A program made the position numbers and the translations under genes. From an uncultured Clostridium sp. (GTDB taxonomy: Bacteria; Bacillota_A; Clostridia; TANB77; CAG-508), in assembly GCA_930980675.1 (NCBI GenBank), contig CAKNIU010000019.1, positions 1 to 19,983 on the forward strand: a DNA stretch of 19,983 bases. The letters run 5' to 3'. Shown here one piece after another: positions 7,901-13,634 of this stretch. A model generated the notes under the pieces. It saw only the letters and a list, made by a program, of their open reading frames with translations. It was not told the DNA's origin and did no database searches. Each line of letters begins with the position of its first letter. The first letter of the stretch is position 1.

Positions 7901-8433
7901 ATATCGCCCCTAATGCTAAACTCGCCTCTATTTTCAATCAAGTCAACTCTTTTATAACCCATTTGAACAAGGCTTTTTTTAAGTTCTTCATGACTTATTG
8001 TGTCTGTTAAGTTAAGTTTTAAAACAGTATTATACAAAGTTTCTTTTGCAATCATTTTTTGCATAATTGCCTCTATTGTAGTAATTACAAGCTTTGTTTT
8101 TCCTTTATATATGTTATTTAAAACTTGTATTCTTTCATATTCTATATCTTTGCTTTCAGCATCATAATCATATATTGAAATTTCTCTTTTAGGAAAATAC
8201 TCAACCTTGTTTACAAAATAACTTAAGTTCTTTTCAAGTTCTTTTGCTTGCATCTCATTGTATGTAATAATGCAAATTGGCATTCTTTCCTCTTCAAATA
8301 ACGCTCCTATAAGCTCAGTTTTAGCCACAGGAACAAGACCCGATATTTCTACCGGGTATGTTTTATTTTTTAGTTTCTCTTTAATTGACTTGTATTTTTG
8401 TGTTGAAGCCAAATCTCTTAATATATAGTTCAT
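4945..8433 (-). CDS. mfd: Transcription-repair coupling factor Mfd
   Basis: Mfd is an ATP-driven translocase that removes RNA polymerase stalled at DNA lesions and recruits UvrA for nucleotide excision repair. The 1162-residue product is full length. It has an N-terminal UvrB-homology region (about 1-330), a CarD-like RNA-polymerase interaction domain with KVGDYIVHKNHGIGIF near residue 505, and a RecG-like helicase with Walker A GDVGYGKT near 650, Walker B IDEEH near 755 and TATPIPRT. A C-terminal UvrA-blocking TRCF domain starts near residue 1025. A Lys/Ser/Asn-rich linker near 400-430 looks poorly conserved. The ATG at 8433 has AGGGAGA upstream. It has its own promoter and is divergent from ylbJ. 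No clear terminator was found after its stop. Confidence 0.98.
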   Translation of the reverse strand: MNYILRDLASTQKYKSIKEKLKNKTYPVEISGLVPVAKTELIGALFEEERMPICIITYNEMQAKELEKNLSYFVNKVEYFPKREISIYDYDAESKDIEYERIQVLNNIYKGKTKLVITTIEAIMQKMIAKETLYNTVLKLNLTDTISHEELKKSLVQMGYKRVDLIENRGEFSIRGDIVDIGLSDNEGVRIEFWGDDIDSIRKFKISSQRSTDMLKTVEICPATEMILEDSIQNVCARIEKLDNYSFEDIEIIQNGDYTTRIDKYFNEFYTNQVSFLDYIPNFTIFLDEPEKIKQRIEAIQKENENLIKALIEKERAVPEALSNLNNYIFDIKESVNLFEQDTLKNDFNTKEINLVKGDVKDLEERINEYVQNSKKVVILSGDKDNTTKVLRALNNASEIETNDNLNESKIKSEISKTKASSDKTNLKNIRKFKGNQVVYADSLDNINLKPGEVVISEGALTTGFEDKDTNLVVLSSDEFFYKNVKRKKVSDTFKNSEKIVFADLKVGDYIVHKNHGIGIFTGVNTIKVDGVTKDFIQLKYRDGDILYVPTEDLDNVRKYIGAEGNLQLNKLGTKDWEKTKARVKGNLRAVAKELIELYAKRENAKGFAFSKDTVFQKQFEDSFEYTETNDQLRCIEEVKKDMENPRPMDRLLCGDVGYGKTEVAIRAAFKAVMDSKQVAYLAPTTILASQQYQEFKERMAEYPIRIELLNRFKTQKQQKDIVERLKQGKVDIVIGTHRILSKDVEFKDLGLLIIDEEHRFGVKDKEKIKQYKATIDVLTMTATPIPRTLQMSVVGIRDMSVIYEPPQNRKPIQTYVLEYDKEVIKEAITKELERNGQVFYIYNIVESIARKAQEIESLVPEAKVAYAHGKMSGSEIEDIMQDFIDGKTNVLVCTTILESGIDIPNANTIIVENADKFGLAQLYQIRGRVGRSDKQAYAYITYKRDKMLSEDATQRLKAIKEFTEFGSGFKIATRDLQIRGAGSIFGEMQHGHIEQIGYDMYNKLLNEVVKEMKGEKVEEEEEITIDLNISSYIPEEYIEDSAQKIEIYQDIAGAKTEEDIQNIIDEIIDRYGEMPEEVYNLLEIARIKNLCRKANVTKLQQKQNDVVIYFKRLSDEALRDIILKYKTKVRFSPGEKPYVTLRIEKDVVKEIKEFLEGVVEK

Positions 8434-8456
8434 GTTTTGGTCTCCCTAATATTAAT

Positions 8457-8485
8457 ATTTTAGCATATTCTCTTGCAAATTACAA
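8457..8485 (-). promoter_or_regulatory. Sigma-A promoter for mfd
   Basis: TTGTAA (8480-8485) and TAAAAT (8457-8462) on the minus strand are separated by 17 nt and lie about 25 nt upstream of the mfd start codon, consistent with constitutive housekeeping transcription. Confidence 0.7.
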
Positions 8486-8535
8486 GCAGATTATGTACAC
8501 TATTTTTTCAATTAAGAACCGTCCTCAATTTAAAA

Positions 8536-8563
8536 TCATATTTTAATAATACAAGCATATATT
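8536..8563 (+). promoter_or_regulatory. Candidate sigma-E promoter for ylbJ
   Basis: TCATATT (8536-8542) followed after 13 nt by CATATATT (8556-8563) resembles the sporulation sigma-E pattern (ATATT-type -35 and CATAnn-T -10). ylbJ belongs to the mother-cell sigma-E regulon in Bacillus, which supports the call. The -10 ends only 6 nt before the ylbJ ATG, which would make the mRNA nearly leaderless. Confidence 0.45.
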
Positions 8564-8569
8564 AAAATT

Positions 8570-9601
8570 ATGAAAAGTTTTAAATTTTATTGCATTTCTT
8601 TAAAAAGAAATATTTTACCAATTATTTTTATATTATTTTTATTTTGCTTAATTGTATTTTCTGCAAGCAACTTGTCTGCGACTAAATCAGGCTTGAGTTT
8701 GTGGGCTAATTCAGTTGTGCCTTCACTCTTTCCATTTTTAGTTGCAACTGAGCTTTTGAGTTACACAAATGTGGTTAATTTTGTAAGTAGTAAGCTAGAC
8801 AAATTTATGCGTCCTATTTTTAATATGCCCGGATGTAGTGCTTACCCTTTAATTTTGGGTATGCTTAGTGGATATCCTGTTGGTGCTAAAACTGTATGCC
8901 AAATATATAAAGAAGGTCTATGCACCAAAAGAGAAGCTGAATTAATACTTGCATACACTAACAACTCAGGTCCACTTTTTATTATAGGAACTGTAGGTAT
9001 TTCTATGTTTGGCAGTACAACAATTGGTTTAATCTTACTAAGTACACATATGTTGGCTTCTCTTTCTGTTGGAATTATTTTTGGCAAAAAAATTGGAAGT
9101 AAATATAAATCTATTAATAAAAGTTACGTAAAATTAAGCCGTCAGAGCGTAAGTTTTTCAAATTTAGGAGAGGTTTTATCTAACAGTATTATTTCTAGTA
9201 TAAAAACTATAATGATGATTGGTGGATTTGTTGTAATATTTTCAGTAATAATTTCTATATTAAAAAATTCTGGGCTATTAAATATGATTGCAAAATTTCT
9301 ATCTCCTTTGTTTGGAAATAGTAGTTTTATTTCAGGCACTTTATCTGGAATAATAGAACTAACAAATGGACTAAATGCTATAAGTAGTATCCACGTAAAG
9401 GCAATTTCTACAAATATTTTACTATGCTCATTTTTGCTTGGATTTGGTGGTTTTTCTGTAATGCTTCAGATACTAAGTGTGGTTTCTAAGGAGAAATTGT
9501 CTATAAAGCCATACATAATAGGTAAAATTTTGCAGGCCATACTTGCTACTGCGTACACTTTTGTTGTGCTACAAATACCTATGTTTAATTTTAATTTGTA
9601 A
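8570..9601 (+). CDS. ylbJ: Sporulation integral membrane protein YlbJ
   Basis: The 343-residue polytopic membrane protein matches YlbJ, a Firmicutes sporulation protein needed for proper spore cortex formation and expressed in the mother cell in Bacillus. A first hydrophobic segment (about 15-33) is followed by LWANSVVPSLFPFLVATELL and the Gly/Pro-rich MLSGYPVGAKTVCQIYKEG and AYTNNSGPLFIIGTVG, all signature-like for the family and for the related nucleoside-recognition (Gate) fold. Further membrane segments lie around 145-170, 205-235, 285-305 and 318-340. No ribosome binding site precedes the ATG at 8570, and no in-frame alternative start looks better. It is transcribed divergently from mfd and implies that the host forms endospores. 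Confidence 0.93.
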   Translation: MKSFKFYCISLKRNILPIIFILFLFCLIVFSASNLSATKSGLSLWANSVVPSLFPFLVATELLSYTNVVNFVSSKLDKFMRPIFNMPGCSAYPLILGMLSGYPVGAKTVCQIYKEGLCTKREAELILAYTNNSGPLFIIGTVGISMFGSTTIGLILLSTHMLASLSVGIIFGKKIGSKYKSINKSYVKLSRQSVSFSNLGEVLSNSIISSIKTIMMIGGFVVIFSVIISILKNSGLLNMIAKFLSPLFGNSSFISGTLSGIIELTNGLNAISSIHVKAISTNILLCSFLLGFGGFSVMLQILSVVSKEKLSIKPYIIGKILQAILATAYTFVVLQIPMFNFNL

Positions 9602-9623
9602 TTAAAAGTCAGTATAGAAAATT

Positions 9624-9839
9624 TCAAATTATTTCTTGACCTATTTTGTCTGTTACTATAAAAATAGAAGCTTTTACATTATATTTTTTTAATATAGGAA
9701 ATATATATTCATAATTACTATAATAGCCATCATCAAATGTTATGATTAGAGATTTATGATTTTTTACAACAATTGCTATTATACCTGAAATTAGTATAAC
9801 AATTAAAGATACTACAATTATTTTATTTTTTGTTTTCAA
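9624..9839 (-). pseudogene. Truncated polysaccharide deacetylase (NodB/CE4)
   Basis: Only 71 residues remain of an enzyme family normally several times longer. An N-terminal membrane anchor (about 7-26) is followed by the start of the NodB domain, ITFDDGYYSNYEYIFPIL (33-50) and the β-strand KASIFIV. The first metal-binding motif (TFDDG, Asp36-Asp37) is present, but the His-x3-His motif and all later catalytic residues are missing, so the product cannot be active. TTG at 9839 with GAGGTG upstream is the likely original start. The reading frame ends 22 nt from the convergent ylbJ stop, so the 3' part was probably deleted there. It lies back to back with a decayed glycosyltransferase, the partner expected in poly-N-acetylglucosamine synthesis. 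Confidence 0.82.
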
Positions 9840-9903
9840 TTAATTTTCACCTCTATTTATTATATTCAAATTAGATATTTTTCGACACTGTTTCCCTAAT
9901 TAG

Positions 9904-10456
9904 TGTTTAAAAACAGATTATACTATTACAATAGATAGTGATACTGTTTTGCATCCTTTAGCTATAAGAAACATTATGAATAAACTAATTCATTCTAATG
10001 AAAAAACAGCTGCAACTGCCGGATGTCTGTTTGTTAAAAATGCTAAGAAGACTTTCATTACAAAATTACAGGAATGGGATTATACTCTAGGCATTTTTGG
10101 AGTAAAACTTATTCAAGGTAATTATAATTCAACCTTAGTTGCTCAAGGAGCATTTAGCGCATATAAAACAAAAGCTATAAAAGAAATTGGTGGTTGGCAA
10201 AATTGTGTAGGTGAAGATATTGTTTTAACTCGGCAATTATTAAGTAATGGATATGAAACTAATTTTGCTAAAAATGCAATTGCCTATACTGAAGTTCCAG
10301 AAAAGTTTAAAGATTTTGGAAAAAATTGATTGTAAATTAGAAAAGAGAAGCATTTTAGCATTTATTGTTTATATACTATTGTATGCATTTATACTTGCAC
10401 CTTTCTGTATAGCAGGATATGTTTTGGAACTTATAAATTATAAAAAGGAATGGTAA
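9904..10456 (+). pseudogene. Decayed family-2 glycosyltransferase (PgaC/IcaA-like)
   Basis: This is a remnant of a processive membrane glycosyltransferase. The open frame begins in mid-domain after TAG at 9901. It contains the DxD nucleotide-sugar site (TIDSDTVLHP), a GGW segment and the GEDIVLT motif, but no original start or upstream catalytic half. After VPEKFKDF it reaches TGA at 10327-10329. In the +1 frame the sequence continues as the C-terminal membrane segment (ILAFIVYILLYAFILAP ... GYVLELINYKKEW) to TAA at 10456. The QxxRW motif and the membrane segments normally found between GEDxxLT and this tail are absent, so there is an internal deletion as well as a shift at a run of six A. 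It is non-functional. Confidence 0.82.
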
Positions 10457-10521
10457 AATAAAAAAAACTAGGTTTTCCTTTTAAATTTAAAGATGCTTAT
10501 TAATTAAAAATTAATGTGTTA

Positions 10522-10563
10522 AAAACTAGCATACAACAAATTAAATTGCAGTATGCTAGTTTT
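10522..10563. terminator. Bidirectional terminator-like hairpin
   Basis: AAAACTAGCATAC and GTATGCTAGTTTT form a perfect 13-bp inverted repeat around a 16-nt loop. A-runs and T-runs at the ends allow termination on either strand; it would end the glycosyltransferase remnant on the plus strand. Confidence 0.65.
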
Positions 10564-10575
10564 ATAGAAAATGAG

Positions 10576-10610
10576 ATAAATAAATGTGTTTATGGCATTT
10601 ATTTATTTTT
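10576..10610 (+). terminator. Second hairpin with T-tract
   Basis: ATAAATAAATG and CATTTATTTAT form a perfect 11-bp inverted repeat with a 9-nt loop, followed by four T. The stem is almost all A/T, so it may be a weak terminator or a protein-binding site. It abuts the candidate attachment site. Confidence 0.4.
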
Positions 10611-10628
10611 GGTGGCGAAGAGGAGATT
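10610..10628 (-). other. tRNA 3'-end-like fragment, candidate att site
   Basis: Read on the minus strand, AATCTCCTCTTCGCCACCA has the layout of a tRNA 3' end: part of the T-arm, a 7-nt acceptor strand, discriminator A and CCA. No matching 5' half or T-stem partner is present, so this is not a tRNA gene. Integrases commonly use such tRNA 3' ends as attachment cores, and the site lies between host remnants and phage-linked genes. Confidence 0.35.
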
Positions 10629-10821
10629 AAATTTTATCATTTTCTTGCAATTCTATATGTTTGAAATTCCTTTATTTTTAGCACTTTCTTAGCAATACTA
10701 TTTCTAATCATTTCTATACTATCTCAAACTAAAGTGTTAAAAAAGTGTTAATTTTTTATGGTTTTTCTTGGTAATTGTCTAGTAAACAAAGGTTCTAAAT
10801 ATTTATCTAATATTACAAAAT

Positions 10822-10845
10822 AAAAAGACTATTTCTAGTCTTTTT
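10822..10845 (-). terminator. Terminator of the toxin/antitoxin operon
   Basis: AAAAAGACTA and TAGTCTTTTT form a perfect 10-bp stem with a 4-nt loop, overlapping the toxin stop codon. On the minus strand the stem ends in five T and is followed by ATTTTGT. Confidence 0.8.
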
Positions 10846-11201
10846 AGATACAGTATTTTTTTACTAATTCTGCAATTTCTTTATTTGTAGGAATATCTTT
10901 ATCATCTTTTTTATAATATATAGTTAAAAGGTACGCTTTTCCGTCGTTTCTAACGGCATAATATATTATTCTATATCCATTTGATTTTCCCATTTTTGTA
11001 TCACTGTTAGCAACTCTTACTTTTATAACCTTATTATTGTTATCATTTATATGTAGTCCGCGGTATTTCATTTCCAACTAGGTTTCCTTTTGTTAAGTCA
11101 ACTACTACTTTCCCAATATCATCTGTAATATGACTAAATCCTCTTTTATTTTCATAATATTCGATATCCTTTTTAAATTGACTAGTTGGTATTATTTCCA
11201 T
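10844..11201 (-). pseudogene. RelE-type toxin, split by a frameshift
   Basis: RelE-family toxins are ribosome-dependent mRNA interferases. The first part, from ATG 11201 (MEIIPTSQFKKDIEYYENKR...), fits a RelE N-terminus. Near 11080-11095 the frame runs into a stop shortly after LVGNE, while the +1 frame continues as MKYRGLHIND, then GKSNGYRIIYY and YLLTIYYKKDDKDI, the core RelE/HigB strands, to TAA at 10844. Joined, the protein would have about 119 residues, normal for the family. A loss of five bases within a GAAAT repeat or gain of one base would explain the shift. A free-standing protein beginning at MEMKYRG would lack the N-terminal helices. It follows the antitoxin by 6 nt, with GAAGGGG as RBS. 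It is probably inactive unless frameshifting restores it. Confidence 0.8.
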
Positions 11202-11207
11202 TATGAA

Positions 11208-11384
11208 TTACCCCTTCTCTTTACGTTTTTTTTGCAAATATTTTTCCCATGTATCAAGATGGATTTTTCCTTCTCTATGTTCTTTTACCTCTTTTAAACT
11301 TTCTTCGAGAGATTTATATACTGTACAATATCTCTCGCTGCTTGTTTTTTCTTTTGCATATTTCTTTTGAGCTATTGCATTCAT
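11208..11384 (-). CDS. Antitoxin partner of the RelE-type toxin
   Basis: This small, highly charged 58-residue protein has a C-terminal half (YKSLEESLKEVKEHREGKI...TWEKYLQKKRKE) that looks helical and typical of RelE-neutralising antitoxins. No separate DNA-binding domain is recognisable, though one could be very short. The ATG at 11384 has AGGAGG seven bases upstream. A second ATG at 11408, eight codons earlier and in frame, also has a perfect AGGAGG, so a 66-residue form is possible. The stop is 6 nt before the toxin ATG. Palindromes lie upstream of the 11408 start and may be autoregulatory operators. Assignment depends mainly on size, charge and position next to the toxin. Confidence 0.75.
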   Translation of the reverse strand: MNAIAQKKYAKEKTSSERYCTVYKSLEESLKEVKEHREGKIHLDTWEKYLQKKRKEKG

Positions 11385-11425
11385 ATTAACTCCTCCTATC
11401 TTTCTCATTTCGACCTCCTCATTTG

Positions 11426-11441
11426 AATATTGTACAATATT
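11426..11441. promoter_or_regulatory. Palindromic operator candidate of the TA operon
   Basis: AATATTGTACAATATT is a perfect 16-bp palindrome 18 nt upstream of the first antitoxin ATG. It contains a possible -10 element (TACAAT), so a bound repressor, such as the toxin-antitoxin complex, could block transcription. Confidence 0.5.
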
Positions 11442-11472
11442 TATGTTAAAAAATTTGTCGAAATTCGTAATC

Positions 11473-11491
11473 GTATATATGAAATATATAC
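11473..11491. promoter_or_regulatory. Second inverted repeat upstream of the TA operon
   Basis: GTATATAT-GAA-ATATATAC is a perfect 8-bp inverted repeat with a 3-nt spacer, 31 nt upstream of the 16-bp palindrome. It could be a second operator, but alternating AT sequence is common in this genome. Confidence 0.3.
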
Positions 11492-11720
11492 AACTCTTCT
11501 TAGAAAGTAAATACATATTGCAAAAATATTTTATTTTTGTAATGTAATTGTAACATTTCATTTCTATACTGTCAATATTATACCACATCTTTTTCTTTTT
11601 TTCAAGTTATGTAAATCTAATCTAGTTTTTGCTAAAATACCAGTAAAAATCGACGCACGAGGATTGATTTTAAGGCATTTTTATTTTGCGGTAATATACT
11701 TTTATACCTGTTTTTGACAT
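11492..11720. other. Non-coding stretch upstream of the TA operon
   Basis: No gene with an RBS was found in these 229 nt. The only notable item is a short less A/T-rich island near 11650-11680, with AAAATC and GATTTT as imperfect flanking repeats. It separates the end of the prophage lysis genes from the antitoxin operon. Confidence 0.4.
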
Positions 11721-11750
11721 AAAAAAATAGGTAGACTGAATAGCCTACCT
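11721..11750 (-). terminator. Terminator after the endolysin gene
   Basis: On the minus strand AGGTAG and CTACCT form a 6-bp stem around a 10-nt loop, with possible extra inner pairs, followed by ATTTTTTT. It lies 7 nt after the lysin stop and ends the prophage late transcript. Confidence 0.85.
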
Positions 11751-11756
11751 TTGCAT

Positions 11757-12821
11757 TTATGCAAATAATGCTTTAAAAGTATTTTTTCCTACAACGCCAT
11801 CTATTGAAAGACCTTTTGCTTTTTGAAACTCTTTTACTTTAGCTGTTGTATCTGAACCGAATATCTTATCCATTGATAAAGAATATCCTTTAATAAACAA
11901 AGACATTTGAATAAGCATTGTAATATTTCCTTCTGCACCTTGTTTTACGTTTATGCATGCATTATATGTTTTAGTACCCCAAATACCATCTACAATTAGT
12001 CCTTTATTATACTGTGTATTTAATTCTGTCTGTAATCCTTTTATTAAAGCTGCTTTTGTTTTTGGGCCATAGATATTATCCAATGCTAGTCCTGTATTAT
12101 AATGTCTGTTTAGCCATTCCTGTATGTCATATATGCAATTTACTAAGCCGTCATTGTAAATATCTTGAGATGGTTTTTCTTCGACTGGTTTTTCTTCTGT
12201 CTCTGGAGCTTTTAATTCGTCTCCATAATATTCATTTAAGTCTACATTTCCACTTATGCCTTCTACTTTTCCTTTTGAGGTATATTGAAATATTATCATA
12301 TTATTATGCTCATATCTATAATTATAATGTGGTTCTCCATTATTATTACCATAGCCTGCTACCCAAAGTGGATAAGTATTCTTAACATTATCTGATATTC
12401 TATTGGTTAGCCAATCTTTATTAGCATAAATTCCAACTGTATATCCATTTTCTTTTATCTTATTACAAAAAGTATTTATTATTTGCTCTAAGAAATCTTT
12501 ACCTAAGTCTCTTTGTATCTTATCTTCAATGTCATACCAGATACCTAATTTTATTGCTTCTTTATATGGATTTACTAACCTTAAAACGTGTTCTGCTTCG
12601 CTTTGTGCTTTTTCTAAAGTATTTGCATAACTATATAAGTAAACTCCAAAAGGTATTCCATTTTCAATACAACCTCTTATATTATTTGCATATTGTTCAT
12701 CATCTTGGTTCGCTTGGTTCATACCATAACCGCATCTAATTATGGCAAAGTCTATGTTATTTTTTACTTTGGACCAATTAATACTTCCATTATGTTTACT
12801 GATATCAATTCCTTTAAACAT
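11757..12821 (-). CDS. Phage endolysin: GH25 muramidase with peptidoglycan-binding repeats
   Basis: The 354-residue enzyme cleaves the glycan strands of host peptidoglycan at the end of the lytic cycle, reaching the wall through the holin. The GH25 lysozyme domain (about 1-200) has FKGIDISKHNG (Asp6), WYDIED (Asp97 and Glu99, the catalytic pair) and VDLNEY near 194. After a Pro/Glu-rich linker (205-220) come three peptidoglycan-binding-1-like modules (about 225-262, 263-296, 298-353), recognisable by LDNIYGPKTKAAL, VDGIWGTKTYNA and IDGVVGKNTFKAL. There is no signal peptide, as expected for a holin-dependent lysin. The ATG at 12821 has AGGGGG upstream. It is 3 nt from the end of the holin gene and is last in the late operon. 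Confidence 0.96.
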   Translation of the reverse strand: MFKGIDISKHNGSINWSKVKNNIDFAIIRCGYGMNQANQDDEQYANNIRGCIENGIPFGVYLYSYANTLEKAQSEAEHVLRLVNPYKEAIKLGIWYDIEDKIQRDLGKDFLEQIINTFCNKIKENGYTVGIYANKDWLTNRISDNVKNTYPLWVAGYGNNNGEPHYNYRYEHNNMIIFQYTSKGKVEGISGNVDLNEYYGDELKAPETEEKPVEEKPSQDIYNDGLVNCIYDIQEWLNRHYNTGLALDNIYGPKTKAALIKGLQTELNTQYNKGLIVDGIWGTKTYNACINVKQGAEGNITMLIQMSLFIKGYSLSMDKIFGSDTTAKVKEFQKAKGLSIDGVVGKNTFKALFA

Positions 12822-12824
12822 AGC

Positions 12825-13169
12825 TTATTCCCCCTTATTTTTTAATATATCTCCTAATTTTCCTAAATCTAATCCTGCTTTCTTTAGATTTTCTAATATG
12901 CTCATTACTTCCATTATGCAGATATAAATAGTAATTGCTTGTGCTACAAAATTAAGATTAAAAGCATATTGCACTACATATCCTATTACTATTGCAACTA
13001 TTAATAAGCATTTATGTAAGAGTCCTTCTCTCATTATTTTGCTGTCTACATTTTTGTTAATTACTGCTTGAATGTAGCCTGTTAGTATATCTAAGCCACT
13101 AAAAATTAAGGGTGTTATTACTTGCCATACAATATTACTAAATTGCAAATTGTTAAATAATTCTTCCAT
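12825..13169 (-). CDS. Phage holin (TcdE-like family)
   Basis: The 114-residue protein resembles the toxin-secretion/phage-lysis holin family (holin 4, TcdE-like). Hydrophobic segments lie at about 14-32 (VWQVITPLIFSGLDILTGYIQAV), 52-70 (HKCLLIVAIVIGYVVQYAF) and 72-90 (NFVAQAITIYICIMEVMSIL), and the ENLKKAGLDLG tail is typical. It forms membrane lesions that release the adjacent endolysin. The ATG at 13169 overlaps the preceding stop codon (TAATG), indicating translational coupling, and the lysin start follows 3 nt after its stop. Confidence 0.94.
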   Translation of the reverse strand: MEELFNNLQFSNIVWQVITPLIFSGLDILTGYIQAVINKNVDSKIMREGLLHKCLLIVAIVIGYVVQYAFNLNFVAQAITIYICIMEVMSILENLKKAGLDLGKLGDILKNKGE

Positions 13170-13633
13170 TACTTATCCACCTCGCTTTCCTTTATATTTT
13201 CATCTATAACTTCTTGCCAGCCTTGAGGATAAACATCAGGTGCCCATACATAACCGTTCGTTTGACAAATATATTTCTTACCGTTGTATGTAATTTTATC
13301 GCCTATATTATAAGCATCATGTGCACCAGTTGGTTGTACATACTCAGGATATTCGTCAACTGGCTCAGGTTCCGTTGGCTCTTCTGTGTCCTCTCCTTTT
13401 AGTTCAGCAATTTCTTGCTTCAACTCATCATATTTTGAATAAAGGTCATTCACCTGTTCTTGCAAAGGTGCATAGCTATTCTCTGCTTTTGCATTTGTCC
13501 TGGCAAGTTTCTCTAATTCTTGCTTTTGCTCATCTGTTATATTACTTTCTATCCATACTGTATTTATCTTTTTAAGCATATCTACCAATTCGTAGTTTCC
13601 TGTCTCTATAACATTTTTTATAATCTCATACAT
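13169..13633 (-). CDS. Phage protein with C-terminal chitin-binding-type (CBM5/12) module
   Basis: This 154-residue protein sits between tail fibre and holin. The N-terminal half (1-80) is helical and charged and probably a coiled coil (EQKQELEKLARTN...LYSKYDELKQEIAELKG). An acidic Pro/Glu linker (81-95) leads to a compact aromatic module (about 100-142: AHDAYNIGDKITYNGKKYIC and YVWAPDVYPQGWQEV) with the layout of a CBM5/12 carbohydrate-binding domain (Y.xGD.V.Y.G..Y.C...W.P...P..W). It may help the tail adhere to glycans, or be a tail accessory protein. The start ATG 13633 uses GGAGG encoded in the last codons of the fibre gene. No signal peptide was seen. Confidence 0.85.
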   Translation of the reverse strand: MYEIIKNVIETGNYELVDMLKKINTVWIESNITDEQKQELEKLARTNAKAENSYAPLQEQVNDLYSKYDELKQEIAELKGEDTEEPTEPEPVDEYPEYVQPTGAHDAYNIGDKITYNGKKYICQTNGYVWAPDVYPQGWQEVIDENIKESEVDK

Positions 13634-13634
13634 A

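Larger units (their letters stand above)
10457..10821. other. Non-coding junction between decayed locus and TA/prophage
   Basis: About 365 nt hold no convincing gene. Two perfect inverted repeats (10522-10563 and 10576-10606), a tRNA-3'-end-like sequence (10610-10628) and a short direct repeat (AAGTGTTAA, twice near 10733-10750) are present. The position between host remnants and phage-linked genes makes this a plausible prophage boundary. Confidence 0.5.

Noticed and set aside
10576..10630. A complete tRNA gene
   Set aside because: Only the 3' acceptor/T-arm part matches; the T-stem partner, anticodon arm and 5' acceptor strand are absent.
10630..10705. Minus-strand 24-codon ORF (MIRNSIAKKVLKIKEF...) as an integrase remnant beside the att-like site
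   Set aside because: Too short, no RBS and no recombinase motif.
10844..11077. A complete 77-residue toxin starting at MEMKYRG
   Set aside because: The missing N-terminal RelE helices are encoded just upstream in another frame with a good RBS and start, so this is the second half of a split gene.
11385..11588. A long N-terminal extension of the antitoxin to MWYNIDSIEM
   Set aside because: No RBS; the extension is cysteine- and aromatic-rich non-coding-like sequence and would cover the palindromic operators. Internal ATGs have perfect RBSs.
11670..11720. Minus-strand 16-codon ORF beginning MSKTGIKVYYRK
   Set aside because: It starts directly after the late terminator without an RBS; too short to support.
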